The notes under the pieces: model-generated
Told to the model about the DNA's origin: nothing
What the model saw: only the letters and a program-made list of their open reading frames with translations
Databases searched by the model: none
Assembly (NCBI RefSeq): GCF_017743995.1
Contig: NZ_JAGHRB010000003.1
Coordinates: 248,001 to 312,000 of the forward strand
Source of the DNA: Ruegeria sp. R13_0
GTDB taxonomy: Bacteria; Pseudomonadota; Alphaproteobacteria; Rhodobacterales; Rhodobacteraceae
DNA: 64,000 nt
Direction: 5' to 3'
Made by a program: the position numbers and the translations under genes
Part shown: piece after piece, positions 16,024-24,626 of the stretch
Layout of the letters: each line of letters opens with the position of its first letter
Numbering within the stretch: the stretch's first letter is position 1

Positions 16024-16493
16024 AAACAAATAGAGCCTCAAATATGTTTGCGAAATTTGGTAGATCTAATTTCAGATAGACAGAGATTGTCCTAAGTTGC
16101 AGCTAGACAGTGACGCTATCTGAGGGTGGGTGGCCCGGCGCGAAACTACGTGGTACCTGAAAATCGATACAGGTGCAGCGTAGTGAACGAACCCTTAGAA
16201 CAAGAATCCAATTCGGTAGACGATCTGGCTCGCTTAATAATCGGCGTCAAGATTTCCAGCGGCAAAAAACCTGACTACAGCAGCGATCTCGATACTGAAT
16301 AGGCGAAAACTGAAAGGTTGCGTAAGAATAACAAATGTCGAAATCAAAGTGTCACTCATTGCACTGCTGACGAGGTGGCCACAACTGATCACTTGGTTTT
16401 CGGTTCCTGTCCTAGTGAGATCCAATACACCTTTGTTCAACTGGCCTTTAGTGATATTCTTTTGAAAAAATCAAAATGAGCCGGGCAGTTCCT
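16024..16493. other. Intergenic, no gene recognised
   Basis: About 470 bp with no convincing coding frame. The longest minus-strand frame (16440-16234) has unlikely composition and no ribosome-binding site. It separates the mntR module from the plasmid-type central region and may be a junction scar. Confidence 0.4.
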
Positions 16494-16991
16494 ATGAAAA
16501 GACGTTTGTTTCTCTCTGGCTTCATAGCCGCCTTTTTGTCTGGCTGTGCAAACAAGTTCCGTACTTACAATGGGCCGGTTGTGACTCGGCTTCGGCTATA
16601 CAAAGGGCAGCGCCTACTTATCCTCGATGGTAGTGAGCGTGTCTTGCGGACTTTTCCGATTGGACTCGGATTTGCCCCCGAAGGTCACAAGCAATTCGAA
16701 GGAGACGGGCGAACACCTGAAGGCTCCTATGTAATTGACCGTCGCAATCCCGAAAGCCTTTTCCATCTTTCAATCGGAATCTCTTATCCGAACGAGGCGG
16801 ATTCTGCGTTTGCCCGAGCTCGGGGTCGTTCTCCGGGCGGTGATATTTTTATCCATGGCGGCCCTCGCCCTGGAATTGATCCCACGAACAAGCGTGACTG
16901 GACCGCAGGGTGCGTCGCTGTCACAGATCAGGAGATTGAAGAGATCTACGCTATGGTCAAAGACGGAACGCCAATTGAAATCTATTCATAG
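16494..16991 (+). CDS. L,D-transpeptidase lipoprotein (YkuD domain)
   Basis: Using ATG 16494, the 165-aa product begins MKRRLFLSGFIAAFLSGC, a lipoprotein signal with lipobox Cys18. The frame can also start 18 bp earlier (MSRAVP). The YkuD domain shows the substrate-loop GDGRTPEGSYVIDRRN, His121 in IFIHGGP and nucleophile Cys140 in DWTAGCVAV. It would work on peptidoglycan from the outer-membrane inner leaflet. It is distinct from the Tat-type L,D-transpeptidase at 1581 and has no MerR-type site upstream. It may help open the wall for the conjugation machine, but no sequence evidence ties it to that. Confidence 0.85.
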   Translation: MKRRLFLSGFIAAFLSGCANKFRTYNGPVVTRLRLYKGQRLLILDGSERVLRTFPIGLGFAPEGHKQFEGDGRTPEGSYVIDRRNPESLFHLSIGISYPNEADSAFARARGRSPGGDIFIHGGPRPGIDPTNKRDWTAGCVAVTDQEIEEIYAMVKDGTPIEIYS

Positions 16992-17407
16992 AGGGACAGG
17001 TTCCAAATAGACAACGATTGCGGATTTGCCTTAGCGCTACGTTGACGGCGTCAGAAGCTATTACTGGAGCTTTCACGGCCAACGCCAGACTCGCTGTTTC
17101 GGCGAACGGGTCAGCACCTCCTGTGAAACCACGCTGGGCAAGATCCTCCAGTATACCAGGGCATTGCAGAGATAAGGCCTCAATCTCCAATTTTTGGCTG
17201 TTCGAACGAAGGTGACAGCATCTGCTGCCCTCGCGTCTAAGGGCTCTGTAGCCAAGCTTTGAACGTGACGCGTTTTCAGCAGAATAGGAGATTTAGAAAC
17301 CAGAGTTAGAGTGGGCTCTACTACGGTGGCACAGCGGCGTAAGCGAAATTACGTGAAACTTGCGCCTGCGGTCTTTTCAAAGACAAAGCAGTGCGTTTTA
17401 GCCGAAT
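16992..17407. other. Intergenic, no gene recognised
   Basis: About 415 bp between the L,D-transpeptidase and the convergent LuxR gene. A minus-strand frame (17190-16957) has a plausible stretch but ends inside the L,D-transpeptidase and has no start signal. It may be a gene remnant. Confidence 0.4.
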
Positions 17408-18361
17408 TCAGAGATACCTAATCCGCAATCTTTGATCAATGTTACGCGCAAGTTCCTCGACCACCTCGTTTGCACTCAAGTTAAACTCTCTCACGAGATC
17501 CGTGATCTGGACCGGCTGAAAGCTATCAGCGTTCCGAACCAGTCTGCCGTCTTCAAAAGCGATAAACTCGTGAGACCTGCCACCCCAACGGACGATCCCA
17601 CCGCATAGTCGCTGACTTTCCATATTGACCAGTTCGGCCACAGGGTCGGCAAAGAAATCGCTCCACTTAAGAAATCCAGTACTGACTGCCCGCGCCACTG
17701 CCTGTTCAATCGTCCGGCTTTTGAGCTTGGTGGTGATCGAAGCAGTCAGTGCCTCTACCATTCGCGAAGAATGCCCCGTCTGCCTGGCAATGACAGACGG
17801 TATCAAACCCGACGCGAGCATCTTCAACACATCCAGTTCATCGCCAGACAGGGAATCCGAGGGAAAGTTGAATACGGTTTCAATGACATCTAGCGCAAGC
17901 AGATGCAGGACCTGTGCCTCATGGCGAAGGGCAGGGAGCATTGTAGCGACCAAGGCGTCCCACTCAGACCGCGGCAGATTGGACGTAACCGTAAAAACAC
18001 CACGCTCACCAAACGGATTGATAGCCGGAATGGAAAGGCCGTTCTGACCCACACCAAATTCCCTTGCAGCCTCGAATAGCGGTGCATGTTCACGCTGGTC
18101 ATCAAACACAGCCCAATCAATTGGTGCAATCATTGCAGCGCCAAAGCGAATGAGGGGATCGGCCAGAACCAGATCGTTGTCGACGTAATGCCTGACCCAT
18201 TCGGCCGGGAACGTGGTGCAGCCGTGGACAACGTTGTGATACTTGTCGATATGGGCGTAGGACGCATTTTCCAGTCCAAACCTGGAGCAAATCTCCTGGA
18301 GGCGCGCTTCGCCTGTTTGCCTGAAATCCAGTTCAGAATTGCCAATATCCGCGATTTTCAT
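17408..18361 (-). CDS. LuxR-family regulator with autoinducer-binding domain, solo
   Basis: The 317-aa protein has an N-terminal autoinducer-binding domain with the conserved W55, Y59, D68, P69 and W83 (EWVRHY, LADPL, IDWAVF) and a LuxR HTH from about residue 170 (LSGDELDVLKMLASGL...KSRTIEQAVARAVSTGF). A C-terminal extension of about 85 residues after the HTH makes it longer than typical LuxR proteins (about 240 aa). There is no luxI-type synthase in the window, so it is a solo sensor, perhaps listening to host or neighbour acyl-homoserine lactones. It lies beside repC, and TraR-like regulators control repABC copy number and transfer in Rhizobiaceae plasmids; the same logic is possible here. 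Confidence 0.85.
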   Translation of the reverse strand: MKIADIGNSELDFRQTGEARLQEICSRFGLENASYAHIDKYHNVVHGCTTFPAEWVRHYVDNDLVLADPLIRFGAAMIAPIDWAVFDDQREHAPLFEAAREFGVGQNGLSIPAINPFGERGVFTVTSNLPRSEWDALVATMLPALRHEAQVLHLLALDVIETVFNFPSDSLSGDELDVLKMLASGLIPSVIARQTGHSSRMVEALTASITTKLKSRTIEQAVARAVSTGFLKWSDFFADPVAELVNMESQRLCGGIVRWGGRSHEFIAFEDGRLVRNADSFQPVQITDLVREFNLSANEVVEELARNIDQRLRIRYL

Positions 18362-18421
18362 AAGCTGTCTTTCTGTTCCGCGTTGCCGTTGGGGCCGATT
18401 AGCAACCTAAAGCTGAACAAA

Positions 18422-18441
18422 CTACTCGGGAATTCCCGTAG
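18422..18441. promoter_or_regulatory. Palindrome upstream of luxR, candidate regulator site
   Basis: CGGGAATTCCCG is a perfect 12-bp palindrome inside CTAC(T)...GTAG, which extends it to 15 paired positions with one bulged T. It lies 60 bp upstream of luxR and downstream of the repC stop, so it could bind the LuxR protein or overlap its promoter. Confidence 0.45.
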
Positions 18442-18559
18442 CCAATCACAGATTTGAATACGGTTCTGTTCTGGAGGCGGAAACAGAGCGATATCCTGCC
18501 GATGAGACACGTCAATTTGAGCAGCTGGCGGGCATAATCCGACACAGCTAAAACCCGCT

Positions 18560-19837
18560 CTAGTGGTCTTGCGGAAGCCCGTCTTCCTCCTCTCGGGCTC
18601 TACGCGCCAAAAGCCCCATGAAACTGGAAATCAGGTTCAATTTACCCCGTTCTTCAGCTTGCACCATGCCGCGAAGGTATCCACCCGAATTAACCACGGG
18701 CGGCAACCGCGGATCACTCAGCCTCGCATCCGTGATTACTCCAGCCAGGATCGCTCCCATGATGGTCAACCGATCAATCGCCGCGTGCCAGGCGGAGACA
18801 TTGGTGCCAATCTCCGAAAGTCGGGACCAAACACCGGTCTCAATCGCAAAGAGGCTTGGCTTGGAATTCTGATCTCCACCACCGGCGATATCGATATGCA
18901 TGCGCAACTCGGGTGAGGCCAGTTCATAAAGGATGCGATTGTTCACCCGCGGTAGTTTTTGGGCCTTGCGTGATGCCGTATCTGTCGGATGATTGCTTTC
19001 TAAGCAATTCGGAGGGCCGTCAGGCCCGAAGCCGGAACAATCTGGTTCCGAGGCTTTTGCCGAGGACATTGAACTCTCGCCATCGGCGTTACAGGACAGA
19101 ATTGTTTCTTCAATTTGGTCTTGTATATGGGACCCGAAACGGGCTTCGGGTTCACCCGAAATTTCACCGGGTTTTGCGACATGATCTTCGATCCATTTCC
19201 AAAGGTCATGAGCCGCTTGAACGTGTAGCTTGAGCGCCTCCAGCGACATGTATTTCAGCTTGTCTGCGCGCGGCCAGGACCGAAACGCGTCCATCTTCGC
19301 GTCGAAACCTTCAGGAGGGCAGGGGAGTGAGGCAAGCACGGCCAGGCTGTGTTTCACATATCGATACAGCCGTGATCGATCCCCGCGCAGCTCGTCATGT
19401 TCTTTCTTCTCGGCTTTGCTTTGCTCGTCTGCGTCGCGCATCTCTGAAATGAGGTTCAGAGCAGGGGTCAGAAAGAGGCCGAGCCCCTTGCGCTTACAGC
19501 GCGCCCCATTTGCACCAAGCCTGCGTTGGAGCAGGCCAATCAATTCCAGTTCTCGTTCGTGATTGTGGATTGTCCGATCTGTCACGCCACGCCCGGCAAT
19601 CAGTGTTTCCTGGCGCGCGTAGCAAAAGGGTTCCTGAGACGGGTCTCGAAACACGCATGGCGAGATCATGTCGATGATGATCTCAAAGGTGCGAATACAC
19701 TGGGCCGAAGCGCCCCTGATTTGCGCATAGCACACACAGAGCTGTCGAAACCTGTCTCGGTTCCAACCCTCGGGAAGGCCGTTGTGAAAAGGTATGTTTT
19801 CGTGGTGATGTGTGGATGCGATCTGCCGAAAGCTCAT
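18560..19837 (-). CDS. repC: RepC-type plasmid replication initiator (no repAB)
   Basis: The 425-aa protein matches RepC of alphaproteobacterial repABC plasmids. It has an N-terminal domain with a winged-helix-like region (CVFRDPSQEPFCYARQETL, RGVTDRTIHNHERELELIGLLQRR) and the typical C-terminal ending NSGGYLRGMVQAEERGKLNLI...MGLLARR. RepC initiates replication at an origin usually inside its own gene. AAGGGAAG precedes the ATG. Normally repA and repB lie directly upstream in the same operon; here the upstream gene is an unrelated secreted protein. An antisense RNA unit of the repABC type is nonetheless present at 20005-20096. Either this is a repC-only replicon, or the partition genes are elsewhere (a ParB-like gene lies at 43572). 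Confidence 0.88.
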   Translation of the reverse strand: MSFRQIASTHHHENIPFHNGLPEGWNRDRFRQLCVCYAQIRGASAQCIRTFEIIIDMISPCVFRDPSQEPFCYARQETLIAGRGVTDRTIHNHERELELIGLLQRRLGANGARCKRKGLGLFLTPALNLISEMRDADEQSKAEKKEHDELRGDRSRLYRYVKHSLAVLASLPCPPEGFDAKMDAFRSWPRADKLKYMSLEALKLHVQAAHDLWKWIEDHVAKPGEISGEPEARFGSHIQDQIEETILSCNADGESSMSSAKASEPDCSGFGPDGPPNCLESNHPTDTASRKAQKLPRVNNRILYELASPELRMHIDIAGGGDQNSKPSLFAIETGVWSRLSEIGTNVSAWHAAIDRLTIMGAILAGVITDARLSDPRLPPVVNSGGYLRGMVQAEERGKLNLISSFMGLLARRAREEEDGLPQDH

Positions 19838-20004
19838 TGTTTTGGCTTCCCTTGGAAAAGGTCAGTATTGGCATCGCGTCTTTGCGGGGCATGGAATTCG
19901 GAATGGTTCAACGGTCTCATGTTCTACTTCTCATCGGGGAAGCAAAGCGGGTTGAACCTCAGCGAAAAGACACAGAAAAACCGTTCGCACAGATGCGTTT
20001 ATCC

Positions 20005-20033
20005 TTGTCAGTAAATTGGGAGTTTCCTATAAA
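20005..20033 (+). promoter_or_regulatory. Strong sigma70-type promoter of repC antisense RNA
   Basis: TTGTCA (20005-20010) and TATAAA (20028-20033) are separated by exactly 17 bp, close to the vegetative consensus. Transcription would start near 20039-20041 and run away from repC into the terminator at 20074-20096. Confidence 0.75.
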
Positions 20034-20038
20034 TCAGG

Positions 20039-20096
20039 TGATCAAACGTGACTTAGGAAGATCCCCGCTGAGGCCCCGCCTTGCGGGGGTTTTTTG
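20039..20096 (+). ncRNA. Putative ctRNA (antisense regulator of repC)
   Basis: The unit has a near-consensus promoter, about 58 transcribed bases, and a terminator: stem CCCCGC/GCGGGG (20074-20088), a CTT loop, then G and a T run. It lies about 200 bp upstream of repC on the opposite strand. That is the size, orientation and position of the small counter-transcribed RNA that represses repC in repABC plasmids by altering its mRNA leader. It would act on the repC leader in trans and would be the main incompatibility determinant. Found by reading; no homology search was possible. Confidence 0.7.
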
Positions 20097-20205
20097 TTTT
20101 TGGGACTAGGGTGTTCCTCTGGCCCAGACGACCTCGGTGCCAATCCGGCTGGCAAGCTTATTGGCATCAGCAGGGGCAACGCATTCACCCACTAGACAAA
20201 CAATG

Positions 20206-20928
20206 TCAGTATCGGATGAGCTCGTAATCGCTGAACCCGAAAATGTCGGTCCACTCAACACCAACGCCGCGGAAGAAGCTGGGAGGTTCACAACGATTGC
20301 CAAGGGGCAGCCAGGCTGGGATTGGCGCGGGGGCGTGATCGGACCATTGAAAGCTTACGTTGTCGTCATAGCTGCCAACGACCAGATCAAGCGAACGCTC
20401 GCAGTCGTCCTCTCGCGACCGACGGCGATAGCTGTAGTGGCGCACATCCCAAACCCTGATGGACCTCACAACGTCGAAATCGGAAGAGGAAAGATCGACG
20501 CTGATCGGGGTGGCTTGGAAACCGTCACCGTATTGGCCGTGATGTGACTGGATCTCTTCTATCGAGATCGATGCGTCTACCAGTAATGGCTTAGCGGTGT
20601 CATCCGATGGAAGTTCTGGAACTGGGCTAGCACTGGTGCGCTTGATGGCTTCCAACCGTTCCATAGGACCCAAGTCCGAGGGGCTGTGTGACGTATTCAT
20701 CGGACAGCGCCAGAGTTGAAGCGGAGGTTCGACCGGGTAGGGCGTGATGCGCCGAATGAACTCCGCCTTGGCTGCGACGCAATCAGCCGAACTTGGCCAA
20801 CCTCCGGCGAGGCAAAGGAATATGGCACAGTCAATTGGATAGGCACTGGCCTGCGTGGCCGGCAGTGCAGCGAGTGCAACTGCAAGGACCTTCGCGCGAG
20901 TTCTATTCCTGGATTTTGAGTGTTTCAA
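20206..20928 (-). CDS. Secreted Cys-containing protein, conjugation-region associated (TTG start)
   Basis: The best start is TTG 20928, with AGGAGA 7 nt upstream, giving a 240-aa protein with a signal peptide (AKVLAVALAALPATQASA). The mature N terminus has YPIDCAIFLCLAGGWP, ADCVAAKAEFIRRITP and EPPLQLWRCP, a pattern I associate with unnamed proteins in Rhodobacterales and rhizobial T4SS regions. No enzymatic motif is visible. A different minus-strand frame stays open past the stop down to 20106 (ending GTEVVWARGTP), so a recent frameshift near 20206-20300 is possible. It lies upstream of repC on the same strand, where repB would normally be. Confidence 0.7.
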   Translation of the reverse strand: MKHSKSRNRTRAKVLAVALAALPATQASAYPIDCAIFLCLAGGWPSSADCVAAKAEFIRRITPYPVEPPLQLWRCPMNTSHSPSDLGPMERLEAIKRTSASPVPELPSDDTAKPLLVDASISIEEIQSHHGQYGDGFQATPISVDLSSSDFDVVRSIRVWDVRHYSYRRRSREDDCERSLDLVVGSYDDNVSFQWSDHAPAPIPAWLPLGNRCEPPSFFRGVGVEWTDIFGFSDYELIRY

Positions 20929-21083
20929 GATGGTCTCTCCTGCTTGCGAATCGCTTAAGCAATATCCGGCCAATATATTTCTGACAATCCAATATCGTAA
21001 ATCGGCTGACTTTCTTATATTGACGTAGATTGTGTTTTAGTCCACAACTTTTGGATGTAGAAGACGGCCCATAGGGGGTCGTC

Positions 21084-21440
21084 ATGGCGGACAACAAGAG
21101 ACAATACACTGTGGTAACCATCGAGATGGTCCGGGGCCTGAAAGAAGATCAGGTTCCCTTTACATGCCGCTACGAATTTATCGGACTCGCTTCCCTTGGA
21201 CGACCAAAGTACCACTGCATTTATAGCTCTCCGAACTATGTCGGGGCCTTGTGCAAGTCGAAGATCTCTCGCGCGGGCGCTGAGCCCAGAGAGTTCGATC
21301 TTTGGCCGGGGCTTTTTAAGCATCACCAGGAATTTGGCGACGGGCGCATTCTTTGCGTCAAATCGGACTACACAATCGAGTCGATCACTCCAGAGGGTCT
21401 GGAAGCGGCGCAGGCTCTGGACGCGAAATCCAAAACCTGA
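21084..21440 (+). CDS. Hypothetical protein, 118 aa
   Basis: The product (MADNKRQYTVVTIEMVRGLK...) has no signal peptide or membrane segment and no family that I recognise. Stretches such as VPFTCRYEFIGLASLGRPKYHCIY and ESITPEGLEAAQAL look like a folded cytoplasmic protein. A GGGGGTC region lies upstream of the ATG. It is divergent from the secreted gene at 20928 and 48 bp upstream of a nuclease gene on the same strand, so the two are probably cotranscribed. Confidence 0.55.
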   Translation: MADNKRQYTVVTIEMVRGLKEDQVPFTCRYEFIGLASLGRPKYHCIYSSPNYVGALCKSKISRAGAEPREFDLWPGLFKHHQEFGDGRILCVKSDYTIESITPEGLEAAQALDAKSKT

Positions 21441-21488
21441 TCTGGCACGTTCGAGAACCTGGCTCATCAAATTACTGGGGCAGGGCAC

Positions 21489-21902
21489 ATGAAACGGCTC
21501 TTGTTTCTCAGCGCTACACTCGCGTCTTTGTTCTTTGTTGCGGTCTGGATTGAACCATCAAAACAAACAAAGACCCTTAGCGCGTCCGAAGTGACTGCCG
21601 TTGACGGCGATACGCTCGATCATGGCGAACACCGATATCGGCTTGTTGGGTTTGATGCGCCGGAGACCTATCGGCCGCAATGCCGTGCGGAAAAAACTCT
21701 GGGATTGAAAGCGAAAGCAAGGCTGACAGAGCTCATCCAGTCGGCGGACCAGATAGAGCTGGTCATCCAACCAGATCTGGACGTGCATGACCGCTTCCTA
21801 GCGGTTGGGCGTGTCGCTGGGCAGGAGGTCGGGGCCATTCTGATTTCCGAGGGTCTCGCGCGCCCATACTATGGCGGCAAACGCCGGTCCTGGTGCGGCT
21901 GA
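21489..21902 (+). CDS. Staphylococcal-nuclease-like (thermonuclease family) secreted protein
   Basis: The 137-aa protein has an N-terminal signal or anchor (LLFLSATLASLFFVAVWI) and an SNase fold with VTAVDGDTL, YRLVGFDAPETYRPQC (Arg and Glu of the active site) and a later Arg in DVHDRFLAVGRV. It should cut DNA or RNA in the periplasm. Small SNase proteins are common in alphaproteobacterial conjugative regions, where they may process incoming or extracellular DNA; that role is unproven. It ends about 470 bp before the T4SS operon. Confidence 0.85.
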   Translation: MKRLLFLSATLASLFFVAVWIEPSKQTKTLSASEVTAVDGDTLDHGEHRYRLVGFDAPETYRPQCRAEKTLGLKAKARLTELIQSADQIELVIQPDLDVHDRFLAVGRVAGQEVGAILISEGLARPYYGGKRRSWCG

Positions 21903-22048
21903 AGGAAAGGATCAAACAACGATTTAGTGACAACAGAACAAAACCACCGAGCAGTGAGCGGTCCTGTCGATTGCGCCAACAACCGACAGGACAAGAAACG
22001 CCCCAAATCCATCCGGGCATTCCTCAAACATCAAGAGAGAACTGTACT

Positions 22049-22159
22049 ATGGTAAAAACAGTAACCCTAGATGCCGATCTTAGATCGGACAGCACCGCGC
22101 CAGAGTCAATGGGTGCGACCCTGAACAACGTGTCTGCGCTTGCGACGGCGCAGCACTGA
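22049..22159 (+). CDS. Possible 36-aa peptide
   Basis: A short frame (MVKTVTLDADLRSDSTAPES...) follows an AGAGAG motif. It contains a CCGATC-TTA-GATCGG inverted repeat near its start, which may instead mark a regulatory hairpin. No family recognised; support is weak. Confidence 0.25.
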   Translation: MVKTVTLDADLRSDSTAPESMGATLNNVSALATAQH

Positions 22160-22370
22160 CCAGCGACAGCGCCGAACAGGACATCCCCGACACTTTGGTC
22201 AGACCTTCCGGCTGATTGATCCAAGCTGAATGCTGGCTTTCTACGAAGCCCGCGAAGGGCTCAGTGCTGTGTCCCGGCATCCAATTTCCTGCTGCTCAGA
22301 TGATCGGAACCTCAACCTCATAATCGTAATTATGTAAAAACTACTGACCTATTTTTTGAAAGGCGGAAAG

Positions 22371-23003
22371 GTGATCACAGTGGCCTTCGACACCATCGAA
22401 AGCAAGATTGATCGGCGCTTGGTGCCTGCCGCCCAGAGCTTCGAGCAAGCCTGTAAGGACATTCTCACCGTTATCCGCCATCTTGCCGGAGAACGACCAA
22501 CCATCAAGCGCGCAATGCGCGAATACTGGCTGGAAAGCGATGCCCGCGCCACGGCTTTCGGGGTCGCGCTCGAAATGTTCCATGTCCTCAATGATCTTGG
22601 GTATGTCCGTGCAAATCGGCTCTACAAAGCCTTGAAGCTGCACGCAGACGTTAACAAGGCGTTGGGTCCGAAAGAGCTGTTCCGCTTTGCTTCACCGGAA
22701 AAGGCCGCTGTGCTCATCCAAAGCAGCAGCCGAGCGGACTATGCCAGCTCTTACGCAAATCTGAAATTCGGTTGCGACCTGTCAGGCACAATCGACGCCG
22801 ACACCGCGCGCGACGTTCTGAACCGGCATGAAGCCCTTTGGTTCGTTTACCCAAACGCCACCTATCACGTTCACCTGATCCGCGAAGGTGTCTGGCTGGA
22901 CATCGATTTGCCGCTTGAAGTGGTCGATGAGCTGCGCCTTGACGTCGATTTCGCAATGGAAATCCGACAAGCGGAACTTGATGCGCAGGGAGCTTTGTCA
23001 TGA
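22371..23003 (+). CDS. Hypothetical protein, first gene of T4SS operon
   Basis: I prefer the GTG at 22371, preceded by AGGCGGAAAG, over the TTG at 22356. The 210-aa protein starts MITVAFDTIESKIDRRL, is soluble and mostly helical in appearance, and has no signal peptide. Features include FEQACKDILTVIRHLAGERP, YLESDARATAFGVALEMFHVLNDLG and a C-terminal VYPNATYHVHLIREGVWLDID. I do not recognise the family. Its stop overlaps the next start by 4 bp (ATGA), so it is translated with the TSCPD-like and VirB1 genes and may be a cytoplasmic regulator of the transfer operon. Confidence 0.65.
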   Translation: MITVAFDTIESKIDRRLVPAAQSFEQACKDILTVIRHLAGERPTIKRAMREYWLESDARATAFGVALEMFHVLNDLGYVRANRLYKALKLHADVNKALGPKELFRFASPEKAAVLIQSSSRADYASSYANLKFGCDLSGTIDADTARDVLNRHEALWFVYPNATYHVHLIREGVWLDIDLPLEVVDELRLDVDFAMEIRQAELDAQGALS

Positions 23004-23425
23004 ACAAGCCTGCGCGCAAAGTTCTTCCTGATCGTCGGCTGGCTGAAACACGCCGCGTTGAAACTCCGCAAGGGCACACTGCCTTTGTCACCATCGGTTA
23101 TGATCCAGCGTCGCCAATCAAACCCCGTGAAGTGTTCTATAGCGGTGGTTTTCGCTCTGGCAGCGACCTCGAATACCATCTGCATGATCTGTGCGTTCTG
23201 ATTTCGCTGTTGCTGCAGCACGGCGTAGCGGCTTCGTTTCTGTCGCGCTCTATCGCTCGCAAGACCTCGGCCCTTGGTGGTGAAGAATACGCAAGTCTCG
23301 CAGGCTGGTTGGTGGATGCTGTCAGCATTCCGCCGTCCTGGACTGACGAGTACGTGGCCGCGACCGGCGACGAACAGAACCCCTCCAATTCCTCGCCAAC
23401 TCAAGCAAAGGAGAAATCCGAATGA
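23000..23425 (+). CDS. TSCPD-like domain protein in T4SS operon
   Basis: The 141-aa protein contains [45 protein letters not shown], resembling the TSCPD domain found at the C terminus of B12-dependent ribonucleotide reductases (NrdJ), where a G-S region and an SLxLQxGV helix are typical. The cysteines expected of that domain are mostly missing, so it is not a reductase. The C-terminal 25 residues look disordered. It overlaps both neighbours by 4 bp. A DNA-binding or nucleotide-sensing role is possible but unsupported. Confidence 0.55.
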   Translation: MNKPARKVLPDRRLAETRRVETPQGHTAFVTIGYDPASPIKPREVFYSGGFRSGSDLEYHLHDLCVLISLLLQHGVAASFLSRSIARKTSALGGEEYASLAGWLVDAVSIPPSWTDEYVAATGDEQNPSNSSPTQAKEKSE

Positions 23426-24066
23426 TCGCAGCAATGCGGCCCCTTCTGCTCGCCTCCACGGCATTTGTGGCGACCGGCGCAAGCGCCCAGGTCATCGAGT
23501 ATGAACCGGATGGCAGCGTGTTTCTCAACGGTGCGCGGGCAGAAATCGTCAATGGCGTCGTTCGGCCAATCCGGATGCGTGAGTACACGCTTGCCGAAAA
23601 ACCGGAAGCGCCGAAAGCCAAGCCACAGGAAAAGATCGAGATTGCGGGCAAGGCACCGCGGCCTCGCAGATCCTCGGGCGGCTGGTCGCAAGAGCGGATC
23701 GTCAAAGAAATCCATGCAGCGGCAAAACGGCACGACATTCCGGCCGAGTTGTTCATGGCACTGGTCTGGCAGGAAAGCCGGTATCGCGCTGATGCTCTGT
23801 CGCCCAAGGGTGCCTATGGCTTCGCACAGCTCATGCCCGGAACGGCGAAAGACCTGGGCGTGAACCCAAAGAACCCTGCCGAAAACCTCGACGGTGGTGC
23901 CCGCTATTTGGCGGCGCAGTACCGCGAGTTCGGAACCTGGAAGCTGGCGCTTGCCGCCTACAACGCCGGGCCTCACCGCGTCGTCGAATATGGCGGCGTC
24001 CCCCCCTTCACCGAAACCCGCAACTACGTGCGGATCATCCTAAGCAAAGTGAGTAAAGACCTATGA
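23422..24066 (+). CDS. virB1: VirB1-like lytic transglycosylase
   Basis: The 214-aa secreted protein (signal [22 protein letters not shown]) has an SLT domain with the catalytic Glu in [30 protein letters not shown], then [14 protein letters not shown] and [21 protein letters not shown]. It should cleave peptidoglycan to let the type IV secretion channel span the wall. An N-terminal region of about 70 residues with the [12 protein letters not shown] stretch precedes the SLT domain. It overlaps its upstream neighbour and virB2 by 4 bp each. Confidence 0.9.
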   Translation: MIAAMRPLLLASTAFVATGASAQVIEYEPDGSVFLNGARAEIVNGVVRPIRMREYTLAEKPEAPKAKPQEKIEIAGKAPRPRRSSGGWSQERIVKEIHAAAKRHDIPAELFMALVWQESRYRADALSPKGAYGFAQLMPGTAKDLGVNPKNPAENLDGGARYLAAQYREFGTWKLALAAYNAGPHRVVEYGGVPPFTETRNYVRIILSKVSKDL

Positions 24067-24344
24067 AAAGAACCCACTTCTACCAGCAGATGGCGTTTTT
24101 CGCGATCACTGCGTTCATCATCACGGCAGCGCCCGCCTCCGCTGGCTGGCTGCAAGATGCCATTGGCGATTTCATCAACGAAACGCTGGCCGACTCGAAG
24201 GTCGTTGGCGTCAGCCTTGCCGCTGTCGGCTTCATCTGGGGCTGTCTCGCCTATGTGTTCGGCTGGGGTTCGCTGAAAGGCCCGGTAATCGCTATCGTCG
24301 TCGGCGCTGTTATCGGCCTCGCTGATACATTCATCGGAGGCTGA
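24063..24344 (+). CDS. virB2: VirB2-like pilin
   Basis: The 93-aa product has a signal region ending at PASAGW and two hydrophobic helices ([22 protein letters not shown] and [19 protein letters not shown]) with a short polar loop, the layout of TrbC/VirB2 pilins. It would be the major subunit of the conjugative pilus. It overlaps virB1 by 4 bp and is followed 3 bp later by virB3. Confidence 0.85.
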   Translation: MKRTHFYQQMAFFAITAFIITAAPASAGWLQDAIGDFINETLADSKVVGVSLAAVGFIWGCLAYVFGWGSLKGPVIAIVVGAVIGLADTFIGG

Positions 24345-24347
24345 TTG

Positions 24348-24626
24348 ATGCCGCGCCGCAATACGGTCTTTCGCGGCCTGAGCCGCCCCGCAGAATGGGG
24401 CGGCTTACCCGTGATCTATCTGCTGGTGATCCTCGGGATGACCATGCTTTCGTTCTTCATGTTCGGGATAGCGCCAGCAATCATTGCGGGTTTTGTTTTC
24501 TACACCGGGCTTCGCCTCTTTTACGAATGGGAACCGGCTTTCTTCCGCGTCCTGTCCGTAACCCTTTCCAAAACTCCGCGCACCAAAAACCGCCAGCATC
24601 ATGGGGGAGATTACTATAATGCCTAA
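24348..24626 (+). CDS. virB3: VirB3-like inner-membrane protein
   Basis: Starting at ATG 24348 after a GGAGG motif, the 92-aa protein begins MPRRNTVFRGLSRPAEWGG, a typical VirB3 start with a conserved FRGLTRP-like element. It has one long hydrophobic stretch (VIYLLVILGMTMLSFFMFGIAPAII, hairpin-like). VirB3 works with VirB4 in pilus biogenesis. It overlaps virB4 by 8 bp. Confidence 0.85.
   Translation: MPRRNTVFRGLSRPAEWGGLPVIYLLVILGMTMLSFFMFGIAPAIIAGFVFYTGLRLFYEWEPAFFRVLSVTLSKTPRTKNRQHHGGDYYNA

Noticed and set aside
16957..17190. 77-aa minus-strand frame in the gap after the second L,D-transpeptidase
   Set aside because: Starts in noncoding DNA without a ribosome site and ends within the coding region of the plus-strand gene; probably chance or a remnant.
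20106..20303. Minus-strand frame of 65 aa continuing past the secreted protein's stop
   Set aside because: Overlaps the end of the 20206-20928 gene in another frame and lacks a ribosome site; noted only as a possible frameshift extension.
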